DNA of 64,000 nucleotides from Polyangiaceae bacterium (GTDB lineage Bacteria > Myxococcota_A > Polyangia > Polyangiales > Polyangiaceae). The position numbers were made by a program, and so were the translations under genes. Under the pieces are notes generated by a model, which worked only from the letters and a program-made list of their open reading frames with translations, was not told where the DNA came from and did not search any database. Positions 48,000 to 59,269 of this stretch are shown here, piece after piece (position 1 is the stretch's first letter; each line of letters begins with the position of its first letter). The stretch covers positions 372,001 to 436,000 of the forward strand of contig JAHBVX010000007.1 of the NCBI GenBank assembly GCA_019637295.1. The letters are read 5' to 3'.

Positions 48000-49349
48000 T
48001 CAACGCACATCGCGATACCAGCGCGCGAGGGTGTCGCTGTCGACGCCCAGGCGATGGAGCAGCGGGAAGGTGTTCACCAGCAGCGTGTCGCGCAGCGGGT
48101 GGGCCAAGAAGCGACGGCCGCTGACGCGCACCGAGCGCGGCGCGGTGACGATGCGCCCCCGGCGTGCGAGGCGCGTGCACAGCTCGATGTCCTCCATCAG
48201 CGGCTGGTCAGGGAATCCCCCGATGGCGAAGAACTCGCGGGCGCGCAGGAACAGCGCCTGATCGCCGTAGGGGCGACGGGTCACTCGCGAGCGCACATCG
48301 GCCAGGTGCAGCCAGGGTGCGCGGCGCGCCGCGCGGTCATCCACCGTCCACGTGCGGAACGCGCCGGCGACGACGCCGGGCTCTGCCAACACCCGCTCCA
48401 CCCAGGCGGTGGCGTCCTGGGGGAGGGACACGTCGGCGTGCAGGAACAGCAGCGTGCGTCCCCGCGCCGCTCGCGCTCCGGCGTTGAGCTGACGACCGCG
48501 TCCTCGCGCGGAGTCGACGAGGTGAAGCAGCCCGCGCGCGCTCGTCGGATGTCCCAGGCAGATCTCCCGAGTCCCGTCTCGGCTGCCGCCATCGACCACG
48601 ATGACCTCGCCCACCCCTGGCAGGCGAGCGAGCTCGTCGAGGCGCTGGCCGACGCGCGCGGCCTCGTCGAGCACCGGCATCACGACGCTCAGCGCGAGCG
48701 CCGCCGGGGCGATGCCGAGCACGCGGGCGGTGTCGGGCGCGCGCAGCCTGCCGCTCGCGAGCCCGCGGCCGAGCTGCTCGAGGCTCGGCCGATCGTCTAC
48801 GTCGAACGTCGGCGCGAGGCGACGGACAGAGAGCCCTCGTTGTCTCAGCCGCTGCTCGGTCGCCGAAGCCGTGTGCGGGACGCTCCAGGGAAGGTCCGCG
48901 AGCAGTCCGGCGGGGCAGGTCCGAAGCCCCAGCAGCGCGAAGCCGCCGTCGGCCGCGGGCACCAGCGCGGCGTCCGCGCCCAGCCGCAGCGCGGCCGCGG
49001 CCTCCCGGATGCGCTCAGCGGGCAGGTGAGGGCAGTCGGTCCCGATCACGAGGGCGAAGGGGTGGGCTGCCAACGCCCGGCCGAGGGCGCGCTCGAGGCG
49101 CGCGCCGAGATCACCCTCGCCCTGGGACCACACGGCCGGCCCCGGCCACAGCACGAGGCCGTGCGAGGGGCCCTCGAGCGCCAGGGCGACGTCCAGCTCG
49201 GGCACCGAGCAGGCGAGCGTCCAGGTGTCGCGCAGGAACGCGTGCGCCAGCGCCGTGGCCCGGGCCTCGCCGATGTCCCGACCGAGCCGGGTCTTGACCC
49301 GACCCGCGACGGGCGCCTTGGCCATCACGCACAGGGCGCCGCGAAGCAT
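48000..49349 (-). CDS. Fused DUF2064 (TIGR04282-type) and family 2 (TIGR04283-type) glycosyltransferase
   Basis: 449 residues made of two enzyme modules. Residues 1-210 are DUF2064-like: the start VMAKAPVAGRVKTRLG and the motif LVIGTDCPHLPAERI resemble nucleotidyltransferase-type glycosyltransferase A folds. Residues 218-449 are a family 2 glycosyltransferase: ALSVVMPVLDEAARVGQRL, VIVVDGGSRDGT, LLFLHADVSLPQDA, and QPLMEDIELCTRLARRG. The two usually occur as adjacent separate genes, and here they are joined. Substrates are unknown. It follows the beta-CASP gene by 12 bases in the same direction. Confidence 0.85.
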   Translation of the reverse strand: MLRGALCVMAKAPVAGRVKTRLGRDIGEARATALAHAFLRDTWTLACSVPELDVALALEGPSHGLVLWPGPAVWSQGEGDLGARLERALGRALAAHPFALVIGTDCPHLPAERIREAAAALRLGADAALVPAADGGFALLGLRTCPAGLLADLPWSVPHTASATEQRLRQRGLSVRRLAPTFDVDDRPSLEQLGRGLASGRLRAPDTARVLGIAPAALALSVVMPVLDEAARVGQRLDELARLPGVGEVIVVDGGSRDGTREICLGHPTSARGLLHLVDSARGRGRQLNAGARAARGRTLLFLHADVSLPQDATAWVERVLAEPGVVAGAFRTWTVDDRAARRAPWLHLADVRSRVTRRPYGDQALFLRAREFFAIGGFPDQPLMEDIELCTRLARRGRIVTAPRSVRVSGRRFLAHPLRDTLLVNTFPLLHRLGVDSDTLARWYRDVR

Positions 49350-49361
49350 GACCCGTGCTGG

Positions 49362-50768
49362 TCAGTCGATGGCGAGTCGGTCGCCGGCGGCGGGCGCCGC
49401 CACCTTGTCGAAGCCGCGATCTCGGAGCAGGCCGGAGAGGACCTGCTGCGGCTTCGGATCGCCGTGCACGAGCACGACTCGCTCGAGCTTGCCGCGCTCC
49501 TTCGTCGCCTCGGTGTACTCGAGCAGATCCGTCTGATCCGCGTGCGCGGAGAAGCCGTTGAGCACCACGACCTCGGCGCGGCGGGGCACCTCTACGCCGA
49601 AGATCTTGACCGCGCTGCGACCCTCCACCAAGCGCCGCCCGAGGGTGTGCGGCGCTTGGTAGCCCACGATCAACACGGCGTTCTTGGGATCGCTCACCGT
49701 GGCCCGCAGGTGATGCAGGATCCGTCCCGCCTCGCACATGCCGCTGGCGCTGATGACGATGGCCGGCTCCGACGACGCGCTGATGGCCTTCGAGTCTTCC
49801 CGGTGCGCGATGTAGCGCAGCTCGTCGAACTCGAAGGGTGAGTCGCGACCCTGCAGCAGCTCACGGGCCTCTTCGTCCATGACCTCCGGGTGCAGCTTGA
49901 ACACGTCCGTGATCTTCACGGTCAACGGCGAGTCCACGTACACTGGCACCTTGGGCAGCCGGCCCGCGTTCTTCAGCGCCTTGAGCGCGTACACGAGCTC
50001 TTGCGCTCGCTCGAGCGCGAAGCTCGGGATGATCACCTTGCCGCCGCGGCCGGTCACTCGTGCGATCACCCCCGCCAGCTCGTCGTCCATCTCTTCGATG
50101 GGTTTGTGGGTGCGATCGCCGTAGGTGCTCTCGGTGATCAGCACCGAGGCGTCGTCGCACACCTCGGGATCGTTGAGGATGGGCATGCGTCGGCGCCCGA
50201 GGTCGCCGGTGAACACCAAGCGCTGGTGCTTGCCGTGCTCTTCGACGTCCAGCACGGTGATGGCGCTGCCGAGGACGTGACCGGCGTCCAGGAACGAGAG
50301 TCGGACCCCCGGCGCGATGGGCAGCGCGCGCCGATAGGGAATGCTGATCATGCGCTCGAGCACGGCGAGCACGTCCTTCTCGGTGTACAGCGGCTCCACG
50401 CGCTCCATGTCGCTCTCGCCCCGCTCGATCAGCTGATTGATGTAGCGGGCGTCGGCCTGCTGGATCATGGCGGCGTCGGCGAGCATCGCCGCGCACAGAT
50501 CCCGCGTCGCGCTGGTGCAGTAGATGGGGCCGTCGAAGCCGTGCTTGACCAGGATGGGCAGCGCGCCCGAGTGATCGATGTGTGCGTGCGAGAGCACGAC
50601 CACGTCGACCTTGCGGGGATTGAGCCCGAGGTCCTGGTTCTTCTGGATGCTCTCCCTGCGGTGGCCCTGGAACAACCCGCAGTCGAGCAGCACGGTGGCG
50701 TGCGCGGTGCGCACCAGATGTTTCGATCCCGTGACGGTCTGCGCGGCACCGACGAACTCGAGCTCCAT
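49362..50768 (-). CDS. MBL-fold beta-CASP RNA-processing exonuclease-like protein
   Basis: 468 residues from the ATG at 50768 (MELEFVGAAQTVTGSKHLV), the typical family start; an ATG at 50777 adds three residues. The metallo-beta-lactamase motif HAHIDHSG and a later FLDAGHVLGSA carry metal ligands. The beta-CASP region has ISASGMCEAGRILHHL and the C-terminal GFSAHADQTDLL. Family members cleave RNA in maturation and decay, as in archaeal CPSF homologues and bacterial YsH1-like proteins. An RNA role is inferred. Confidence 0.9.
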   Translation of the reverse strand: MELEFVGAAQTVTGSKHLVRTAHATVLLDCGLFQGHRRESIQKNQDLGLNPRKVDVVVLSHAHIDHSGALPILVKHGFDGPIYCTSATRDLCAAMLADAAMIQQADARYINQLIERGESDMERVEPLYTEKDVLAVLERMISIPYRRALPIAPGVRLSFLDAGHVLGSAITVLDVEEHGKHQRLVFTGDLGRRRMPILNDPEVCDDASVLITESTYGDRTHKPIEEMDDELAGVIARVTGRGGKVIIPSFALERAQELVYALKALKNAGRLPKVPVYVDSPLTVKITDVFKLHPEVMDEEARELLQGRDSPFEFDELRYIAHREDSKAISASSEPAIVISASGMCEAGRILHHLRATVSDPKNAVLIVGYQAPHTLGRRLVEGRSAVKIFGVEVPRRAEVVVLNGFSAHADQTDLLEYTEATKERGKLERVVLVHGDPKPQQVLSGLLRDRGFDKVAAPAAGDRLAID

Positions 50769-50900
50769 GGCCTGCACGCTACTACGGCGCCCCCGTCCGC
50801 GGTGTGCCGTTCTGTGCCGACGCGGCTACCTCGCTCCCTCACGGATTGCTCGGCCAATTGCAGGTGCGACGCGGGCACGGTGGTTGCACAGGGCCGCCCC

Positions 50901-51680
50901 ATGATCCGTCGCAAGCCCGCGCGTGCCCCGTTCGTCGTCACCATCGCCCTGGCCGCCTCCGCGGCGGCAGCCGGCTGCGGCGGCAGCGTAGCCGGGGACG
51001 GCGGTAACCCCTCCGCGTGCCCGGCCGCGCTGCCCTCGGCCGGCTCCGCGTGCGGCGCTAGCCCGCTGGCTTGCGAGTACTCGAACGGCACGAGCTGTGG
51101 CATGGCCAACGTCAGCACCGCGTCCTGCGTCGGCGGCGCTTGGGACGTCGCTCATTACGGCAGCACCTGCAATCCGCCCCCGCCGTCCCTCTGTCCCTCC
51201 TCGCCGCCACCGCAGGGTGGCTTCTGCTCCCAGGCAGGCCAGCAGTGCGTGTTCGAGGGCGCGGTCGACGAGTGTGGTCAAACGAGTCAGATCACCGCCG
51301 AGTGCAGCACCAGCTACCAGTGGGAGGTGAGCACCGCCGCCGTGAGCTGCAACCCTCCACCGCCAGGTTGCCCCGCCACGGAGCCGACCATCGGCAGCGC
51401 GTGCGCCGACGGGCCGAGCACATTCTGCGACTACCCGAGCCTCGGCTGTTGTCCCGCGACCTACTCGTGCCAAGGCGGGACCTGGCAGCACCTGCCGTCG
51501 AGCTGCAATCCTCCGCCGCTGGTGTGCCCGTCGGCTCCTCCGGCTACGGGCGATGCGTGCTCTCCCTGCGCGCTCGGCAGCTGTGAGTGGGATCTGTGCG
51601 ACACGGGTGGCGGCCTACTGCAGGGTCAGTGCTCGCCGGTGGGCGCGTGGACGGTTCAGGCCGGTCCGTGTCCCGGCTGA
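50901..51680 (+). CDS. Cys-rich secreted lipoprotein with CNPPP repeats
   Basis: 259 residues. A signal peptide with lipobox AAAGC is followed by three related modules, each with several cysteines and ending CNPPPP or CNPPP (near residues 93, 152 and 207). The cysteines are probably disulfide-bonded. This pattern occurs in myxobacterial surface proteins of unknown function. It is divergent from the beta-CASP gene, and a tRNA-Asp gene follows. Confidence 0.7.
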   Translation: MIRRKPARAPFVVTIALAASAAAAGCGGSVAGDGGNPSACPAALPSAGSACGASPLACEYSNGTSCGMANVSTASCVGGAWDVAHYGSTCNPPPPSLCPSSPPPQGGFCSQAGQQCVFEGAVDECGQTSQITAECSTSYQWEVSTAAVSCNPPPPGCPATEPTIGSACADGPSTFCDYPSLGCCPATYSCQGGTWQHLPSSCNPPPLVCPSAPPATGDACSPCALGSCEWDLCDTGGGLLQGQCSPVGAWTVQAGPCPG

Positions 51681-51744
51681 ACCGCGCCCTTTTCTCTTGT
51701 GGAGCCGCTCGGGCCGTGTGCTATAGACGCCCCCGTACCGCTTC

Positions 51745-51820
<76 letters not shown>

Positions 51821-51848
51821 GAAACCCGCTCCCTGCGGGGATGCATCG

Positions 51849-53344
<1,496 letters not shown>

Positions 53345-53348
<4 letters not shown>

Positions 53349-53791
53349 GGGCGATCGCGGAGCTGTCGCACGCCTCGGACCTCGCGTGGTTCGCCGCCGG
53401 GGTCTTGTCCTGCGCGGTGGCGATGCGGGTCGCCGTGGTCTCGGTACAGACGGCGGTGGCTCGCGCGGCGCCCGGCGTGGTCGCGGCGGCGGGCGGCGAG
53501 CCGGAAGTGGGCAGCGAGCCGAGCGCGCCGGACGCCGGCACCCCTGGGCTCGGGGGCGGGCCGAGCAGGGTGGCTCCGGGTGCGTCGCTCCGCATCCCGC
53601 TGGTCGTGACGGCGGGCCCGGAGCGGTCGACGGTCATCGTCAACGGCGCGGTCGTGGGCCAGTCCCCTTACCTCGGGGAGGTGAGCTGCAAGAGCGGGGA
53701 GACGGTCACGGTAGAGCTCGTTCCGGAGCGGGGGCTGCCGATGGTTCGCCATCGCCGCTGCTCACCGGGGACGCTTCGGATCGCACAGTGA
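53345..53791 (+). CDS. Small membrane protein with PEGA-like domain
   Basis: 148 residues. A hydrophobic segment near residues 14-30 and an Ala/Pro/Gly linker precede a small beta domain (TVIVNGAVVGQSPYLGEVSCKSGETVTVELV), like the PEGA domains of envelope proteins. It starts in the stop codon of the ATPase gene (ATGA), so the two are coupled and may act together. Its 3' end overlaps the convergent gene by 86 bases. Confidence 0.65.
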
Positions 53792-54803
53792 GCGGCTGGC
53801 TGGTCAGCCGCTCGAGGACGCGCGTGAGCAGGCCGAGCTCCTCGCCTGCCACGGGCACTGCGAGCAGCTCTGCGCCCGCGTCGATCAGGACGTGAACCCG
53901 GTCGGGCCCGGGGGTTCGTACCAGCCAGGCGCCCGCCAGCCCTCGGCTGGACGCGCTGTCGAGTCGTTGACTGAGCCCCAGGATCCGACGCGAGGTTTCG
54001 ACGTGGCCGCCGCGGGTGACGAGCTGCCAGCGTTCGCTGATCACGGCGGCGGTGAGCGTCACCACGACCACCAGCGTCACCGCGGGCAGCGCGTAGCTGA
54101 ACCCGGTCGTGGGCTCACCGCGTCGATGGCGCAGCCAGTGGAGCAGGCCCAAGAGCGCGGTGGTGAGGAGGGTCGAGACGACCAGGGTCGCGCCGAGCCC
54201 AACCTGGCGGGGATGGGGTCTGAACTCGGCCGTCAGCTCCGGCAGCTCATAGCTGGGGTCGCTCGGGCGCCAGGGGCTCGCCTCCGGTGGCAGTCCCCAG
54301 CCGGTGTGTACCGGCAGCGGCCAGTGGCTGAGGGCGCGCCGAAAGTCCCTGAGCACCTGCGCGGGACAAGTGGACTCGAGCAGCGGGATGCGCTGCCCTG
54401 CGCTGACTCTGAGCGCGATCTGGTAGCGCGACCCTGGCTTGTCCTCGAGATCCGTGCTGGTGACCAGCGCGTACCCCTGGGCGTCGCCGAGCGGGAGGCT
54501 GCCGAAGCGGCCGCTGACCGTGCCCGACGCCAGCGAGACGGTGACGGTCTGCGCCGCGTGGCGAGCGACCAACGCCAGGAGCGCGCCGATGGCCGCGGAG
54601 GCCAGCGCCGTCGGCACGCGATACGGGGTGGCGAGCCCCGGGAGCAGCACCGTCAGCGCCGCCATGATGAAGAACGCGCACGCCGTCAGCCAGGTCGCGC
54701 GCCATCGGCCCGACCGTCTGAAGACCAGGAGGGTGTCGTCCGCGCGCTCGAGGACCATGGTGCAGAGCGCGGTGACGTTACCGCGGATCGTGGCGGCTTC
54801 CAT
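53706..54803 (-). CDS. Uncharacterised multi-pass membrane protein
   Basis: About 365 residues from the ATG at 54803; a TTG at 54869 would add 22 residues. Four hydrophobic segments are visible: two near residues 39-85 (AFFIMAALTVLLPGLATPYR) and two near 200-260 (VVSTLLTTALLGLLHWL; LVVVVTLTAAVI). A soluble domain lies between them, with a C-terminal soluble part. I do not recognise the family. The 3' end overlaps the convergent PEGA-like gene. Confidence 0.6.
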   Translation of the reverse strand: MEAATIRGNVTALCTMVLERADDTLLVFRRSGRWRATWLTACAFFIMAALTVLLPGLATPYRVPTALASAAIGALLALVARHAAQTVTVSLASGTVSGRFGSLPLGDAQGYALVTSTDLEDKPGSRYQIALRVSAGQRIPLLESTCPAQVLRDFRRALSHWPLPVHTGWGLPPEASPWRPSDPSYELPELTAEFRPHPRQVGLGATLVVSTLLTTALLGLLHWLRHRRGEPTTGFSYALPAVTLVVVVTLTAAVISERWQLVTRGGHVETSRRILGLSQRLDSASSRGLAGAWLVRTPGPDRVHVLIDAGAELLAVPVAGEELGLLTRVLERLTSQPLTVRSEASPVSSGDGEPSAAPAPERALP

Positions 54804-54885
54804 CGCCTGGGGACGCAATTTGTCGCTCGCGGCCGCGGGCGCTGACGGGTCACCCGGTCGCGCTGCCAACTATTGGAAATGTATT

Positions 54886-54900
54886 GTGAAACTGCTTCAC
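54886..54900. promoter_or_regulatory. Inverted repeat in a divergent intergenic region
   Basis: GTGAA-ACTGC-TTCAC, a perfect five-base inverted repeat with a five-base spacer, in an AT-richer patch between the divergent membrane protein and L,D-transpeptidase genes. It could be an operator for a dimeric regulator. A short perfect palindrome like this can also occur by chance. Confidence 0.3.
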
Positions 54901-54993
54901 GAGCGCGGCCGTGCCCAGTCCTAGTCCGGGCCCCTCGGGCGTGTGCTCCGCGCCCGGCGTCGCGTTATTTGGCGTGCTGCGCCGGGGCTGGGT

Positions 54994-56604
54994 ATGACGA
55001 GCCCCATGCGTGTGTGCAGCGTCCTGGCCATCGCGGGCCTCTCGAGCGCATGCTCGCAGCAGGCGCCGCCGCCCCCGGCGTCGAAGCTGGAGCCCGCCAG
55101 CGCCGCCAGTGAGCCTCCTCGAGCCCCGGAGTTGGAGCCGGCTCCGCTGCGCTCGGCGTATCCCTCGCCCGTGACGCTGAGCGGGGAGTACCGCCCGATC
55201 CCGGTGGCGTTGGTCGATCCGAGCCGGCCTCGAGTCTACAGCCGCGGCCTGCGCACCTGGATCTTCGAGCGGCCGTCGCGCGAGTCGAGGAAGCTCGGCT
55301 ACCTGCGCGCTGGGGCGTCGTCACCCACGAGCGCCAAGCCCGCCGGACACGATCGCTGCAAGGAAGGCTGGTATCCCGTCGAGCCCGCCGGCTTCGTGTG
55401 CGTGGGCGGTCGCGCCACCCTCGACGCCAACGACCCGATCGTTCGGGCGACCGAGGAGTATCAGCCGGACCCAGCGCGGAAGCTGCCGTACATCTACGGC
55501 ACCGTGCGTCGGCCGGGTCCCGTCTACGCTCGACCGCCGAGCGCCGACGAGCTGAAGCGAGCAGAGCCCGACATCGATGAACGCATGCCACAGTGGCTCT
55601 CCGCAGAGGGCGAGGTCGGCGCCAGCTACGCCCAAGACGTGTGGCTCGGGGGCAGCGGGACCCTCATCGATCCCCAGCGGGCTTGGGCCGAGAAGCTCGG
55701 CGATCCGTTGCCGGAGTTTCTCCAGGGCGGGAAGTCCACGCCGAACATCTACAAGAAGGCGCGCACGGGCGAGTTGGTCATCGATCGCATGGGGCACCGG
55801 GTAGGCTACTCGTTTCTGCACACGTTCCTGTTCGAGGGACGTCGCTACGGGATCACCACGGATCTGCGGGTGATGCCGACGGACCGGCTGCGTCCCATCC
55901 AAGGCTCCGACTTCAAAGGCGTGGAGCTAGGCAAAGACATCGACTTTCCGTTCGCTTTCGTGCGCCGAGAGGGAGCGAAGTTCTGGCAGCGCTCGGGCGC
56001 CAGGATCGTGGACGCGGGGAGCGCGCCCTATTGGGGTGCGTTTCGCCTCACCGGCAAGCAGCAGTTCTTCGACAAGCGGCTGCACTTCGAGACGGTGGAC
56101 GGAAAATGGCTCTCGGATCGGGACGCATCGCGCCTGGATCCGGCCAAGCGCATGCCGGCCTGGGGCAAGAACGGCGAGAAGTGGATCGACGTCAACCTGA
56201 CCAAGCAGACCATCGTGCTGTACGAGGGGACCAAGCCCGTGTACGCGACGTTGATGTCCAGTGGGGAGGCTGGGCTCGAAGATCCCAAGCACACCACCGC
56301 CACCAAGCGCGGCATCTTTCGCATCCACACCAAGCACGTCACCGCGACCATGGCCTCCGCTGAGATCGGCGAGGAGTTCGAGCTGCGTGACGTGCCCTAC
56401 GTGCAGTACTTCGACAAGGAGGGGTACGCACTACACGGCGCGTACTGGCACGATCGCTTCGGGACGCCCAAGAGCCACGGCTGCTTGAACCTGACGCCGG
56501 AGGACGCGCGCCGCGTCTTCTACTGGACCGAGCCCCAGGTCCCGGTGGGCTGGCACGGCGTGCTCTTGCCGCTCAAAGGCACGGTGCTGTTCGTTCACCC
56601 GTGA
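54994..56604 (+). CDS. L,D-transpeptidase (YkuD) lipoprotein
   Basis: About 536 residues from the ATG at 54994; an ATG at 55006 is possible. Signal peptide with lipobox LSSAC. The long middle region includes a segment with GYLRAGASSP and may carry an SH3-like domain. The C-terminal YkuD domain has HGAYWHDRFG and the catalytic SHGCLNL with its Cys. It cross-links peptidoglycan or attaches lipoproteins to it in the periplasm. The catalytic residues are intact. A minus-strand lipoprotein gene ends ten bases after it. Confidence 0.9.
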   Translation: MTSPMRVCSVLAIAGLSSACSQQAPPPPASKLEPASAASEPPRAPELEPAPLRSAYPSPVTLSGEYRPIPVALVDPSRPRVYSRGLRTWIFERPSRESRKLGYLRAGASSPTSAKPAGHDRCKEGWYPVEPAGFVCVGGRATLDANDPIVRATEEYQPDPARKLPYIYGTVRRPGPVYARPPSADELKRAEPDIDERMPQWLSAEGEVGASYAQDVWLGGSGTLIDPQRAWAEKLGDPLPEFLQGGKSTPNIYKKARTGELVIDRMGHRVGYSFLHTFLFEGRRYGITTDLRVMPTDRLRPIQGSDFKGVELGKDIDFPFAFVRREGAKFWQRSGARIVDAGSAPYWGAFRLTGKQQFFDKRLHFETVDGKWLSDRDASRLDPAKRMPAWGKNGEKWIDVNLTKQTIVLYEGTKPVYATLMSSGEAGLEDPKHTTATKRGIFRIHTKHVTATMASAEIGEEFELRDVPYVQYFDKEGYALHGAYWHDRFGTPKSHGCLNLTPEDARRVFYWTEPQVPVGWHGVLLPLKGTVLFVHP

Positions 56605-56614
56605 AGAGGTCACC

Positions 56615-57274
56615 TCAGTCGGCGTCGGCGTCGCTCGCTGTGTGATCGTCCGCCGCGTCGGCAGGTGCGTCCGTTGTCGCGTCTCCCCCGTCCGGTTCCG
56701 CGTCGGCCCCAGCATCGGCGTCGGACTGCGCGTCGGCGCCCGCGTCCGAGTCGGCGTCCGCGCCGGCGTCGGCGGGTGGCGCGCTGCAGCCCAGCGCAGC
56801 GACCAGCTGGACGGTAATCTCCATGCCCACGAAGGCGTCGTCCTTGTCGACGAGGGTGCGACCTTGGTCGTCCACGAGCTCGACCCGGATGACTCGGGAG
56901 CCTAGCTCGAGGTCGGCCAGCGGCAGATCGATGGCCGGTGAGACGCCCTCGACCCGGACCGCCTCGCCGGACTCGGTCGGGTCCACGCGCACGACCACCC
57001 GACCGCAGCGCGAACCGCCGCACAGCCCGGGCGGCCGCAGCACGAAGTCCGTGAACGAGACGCTGACGACGACGGTCCCGTTCGCGTCTCGGCCCTGCTC
57101 CAAGCAGGTGCCGCTGCCGGGCGTGAGGACGGGGCCGCCGACCGGCGCGAGCTGCTGGAGGGTCAGCGTCGGGGGTGGTCGCGGGGTGACCTTGACCTCC
57201 TCGTCTCCGCTGCACGCCGCCAGCGCCGCGGAGCCCAAGGCGGCCGCGAACAGCATCTGTTTGTACTGGATCAT
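56615..57274 (-). CDS. Lipoprotein with Asp/Ala-rich C-terminus
   Basis: 219 residues. Signal peptide with lipobox ALAAC, a beta-rich domain (about 25-150) with two Cys-containing turns (LCGGSRCG), then an Asp/Ala-rich tail such as [20 protein letters not shown] of about 50 residues. It starts in the stop codon of the chemoreceptor gene (ATGA), with AAGGA upstream. The coupled position suggests a sensory or envelope partner of the receptor, which is an inference. Confidence 0.7.
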   Translation of the reverse strand: MIQYKQMLFAAALGSAALAACSGDEEVKVTPRPPPTLTLQQLAPVGGPVLTPGSGTCLEQGRDANGTVVVSVSFTDFVLRPPGLCGGSRCGRVVVRVDPTESGEAVRVEGVSPAIDLPLADLELGSRVIRVELVDDQGRTLVDKDDAFVGMEITVQLVAALGCSAPPADAGADADSDAGADAQSDADAGADAEPDGGDATTDAPADAADDHTASDADAD

Positions 57275-59235
57275 CCGCGCTTTCCTTCGGGGAGCGCCAG
57301 GAGCTCGGCCTCGTCGAGGCGAGCTCGATCCGGATCGATGCGGAACCCGCGCACGCTCTGCTCGAGCTCGTCCGCGAGCTCTTGTAGCTTGTCCCCTTGG
57401 GTGACGGCGCTCTCGCTCGACGCCAACACGGAGCTGGCGATGCGTTGCACCGCGTCCATGTTGCGAGCGATCTCGTCGCTGGCGATGGCTTGCTCTTGCA
57501 CGGCAGCGGCTGTGTCGTCGATCACGCTGACCAAAGTCTTGAGATCCGCGAGCGTGGTCTCGACCAGGCCCGTGCCTTCCTCGACCTCGCGCGTTCCGTC
57601 CTGCATCACGCGTACGGCCTCGCCGGTCTGGTCGCGGATGTTGGCGATCAGATCCTCGATGTCGCGCGCGCTCTGTCCGGTGCGCTTGGCCAGCGAGCTG
57701 ACCTCGTCTGCCACCACGGCGAACCCGCGCCCGTGCTCGCCCGCGTGCGCGGCCTCGATGGCCGCGTTGAGCGCGAGCATCGTCGTCTGCTCGCTGATCT
57801 GGCGGATCACGCCCACGATGTTGCCAATCCGCTTGCCGCTCTCGCCCAGCGCTTCGATGCGCGCAGCGGCGTCCTCCACCGTGCGCCGGATCTGACTCAG
57901 GCGGCTGATGGCTCGCGTCACGGCCTCGCCGCTCTGCTTGGCGGTGCGGGTGGCCTCGGCGGCGTTCTCGGCCACCTGCTGGATGCTGGAGGACAGCTCC
58001 GTGACGGCGGCGGTGGAGCTGGTGATGCGGCCTGCCTGCTCCTTGGCGCCGTCGAGCATCTGCTTGCTGATGGTGCTGACCTCGCCGCTCGAGGCGCCGA
58101 CCTGGAAGGCCGTGCGCTGCACGCCCGCAGCCAAGCTGTGGATCTTGGCGAAGACTCGGTTGAGGTTGCCCGCCAGCATCCCCAGCTCGTCCCGCGTCTC
58201 GACGTCCAGCCGCTTGGACAGATCGGCCTGCCCACGGGTCAGATCTTCGGTGGCGTCGATGTAGCGCCGCAGCGGCCGCGTGATCTGGACCGCCAGCAGG
58301 TAGCCGACGCCTAGCGCCAGGGCCAGGGCGAGGCCGAACACCAGGGCCATCCCGCCGACGGCGCCCCGGATCTTCTCGGCTTGGTGCTCGCGGGTGCGGA
58401 CCATGACCAGCGTGCCGAGCTGAGTGACGTCCGGATCTCCACCGCGATCGTAGCCGTAGACCGTCTCTTGCCACAGATCCCAGGTCTTCTCGCTGAACAC
58501 GAGGACCGGGACTCGCTCGTCGCCCTCGACGGCGAGCTGGGGATTCTTGCTCGCGCGGGCGAGGGGCTCCCACTCCTCCTTGGGCAGCGCGCTGGCGAGC
58601 ACCTTGTCCCCCGCGACGAGCGCGAACCGATGTTGCTTCTCGGGCTTGTCCGAGCCGGAGTTGGCGGCCACGTCCTTGAACCAGGTGTCGAGCTGCTGCC
58701 CGATGAGCACGGTGCCCACGATGCGGGAGTCCACCCGAATCGTGGCGCCGGAGACGCGATAGGCCTTGCCCTGCACGACGGCGAGCTTGCCCCGAACGGC
58801 CTTGCCTTCCCGGAGGTCCGAGAACAAGCGAGACGCACGGTACTCGGCGCCGGGGATGGGGCGCAGCCCGGCCCCGCTCAGGGTCGAGCCGGTGGCGTCC
58901 GAGATGGTGAGCAGGTCCGGCGCGATGGTGCCTTGCAGCGCGTCGACGATGCGCTTCGCGGCGTCGACGGCCTGGTCCGGCGCCCCGCCGTCGAGCGCGG
59001 CGGCGATCGCCGGGTCCCCTGCGATCAGCCGGGCGATGGCGTACTCGCTCGTGCCCAGGTCGGCGAGGGCGGACTTGTAGCGCAGGAAGTGCTTCTCGAG
59101 CACGGCGCCGCCTCGGCCACCGGTGCTCGTCACTGCGTCGTAGGCGGCCCACGAACCCAGGGCGAGCACGAGCATGGAGACGGCGATGATCGTGCCCATG
59201 ATCTTGCCGCGTACACTCAGTCGGGGGCGCCGCAT
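57271..59235 (-). CDS. Methyl-accepting chemotaxis protein
   Basis: 654 residues. Membrane segment 1 is near residues 13-33, a periplasmic double-Cache-like sensor spans about 40-295, and membrane segment 2 ([20 protein letters not shown]) is near 300-320. HAMP follows, then the signalling domain with its hairpin tip [31 protein letters not shown], given here as two runs: [20 protein letters not shown] and [11 protein letters not shown]. No che gene is nearby. The downstream lipoprotein is translationally coupled. The ligand is unknown. Confidence 0.93.
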   Translation of the reverse strand: MRRPRLSVRGKIMGTIIAVSMLVLALGSWAAYDAVTSTGGRGGAVLEKHFLRYKSALADLGTSEYAIARLIAGDPAIAAALDGGAPDQAVDAAKRIVDALQGTIAPDLLTISDATGSTLSGAGLRPIPGAEYRASRLFSDLREGKAVRGKLAVVQGKAYRVSGATIRVDSRIVGTVLIGQQLDTWFKDVAANSGSDKPEKQHRFALVAGDKVLASALPKEEWEPLARASKNPQLAVEGDERVPVLVFSEKTWDLWQETVYGYDRGGDPDVTQLGTLVMVRTREHQAEKIRGAVGGMALVFGLALALALGVGYLLAVQITRPLRRYIDATEDLTRGQADLSKRLDVETRDELGMLAGNLNRVFAKIHSLAAGVQRTAFQVGASSGEVSTISKQMLDGAKEQAGRITSSTAAVTELSSSIQQVAENAAEATRTAKQSGEAVTRAISRLSQIRRTVEDAAARIEALGESGKRIGNIVGVIRQISEQTTMLALNAAIEAAHAGEHGRGFAVVADEVSSLAKRTGQSARDIEDLIANIRDQTGEAVRVMQDGTREVEEGTGLVETTLADLKTLVSVIDDTAAAVQEQAIASDEIARNMDAVQRIASSVLASSESAVTQGDKLQELADELEQSVRGFRIDPDRARLDEAELLALPEGKRG

Positions 59236-59269
59236 GCGCGGGGGACGTTAGAGCGAACCCGGGCTCCTT

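Noticed and set aside
46719-49841. A 1040-residue plus-strand frame running through the hydrolase, tRNA-Val and the glycosyltransferase region.
   Set aside because: It crosses a tRNA and overlaps genes with strong motifs in other frames; the translation is low complexity.
51825-51839. A CCCGC/GCGGG hairpin after tRNA-Asp as a terminator.
   Set aside because: There is no T-run and it is only ten bases before the next start codon, so there is little support for termination.
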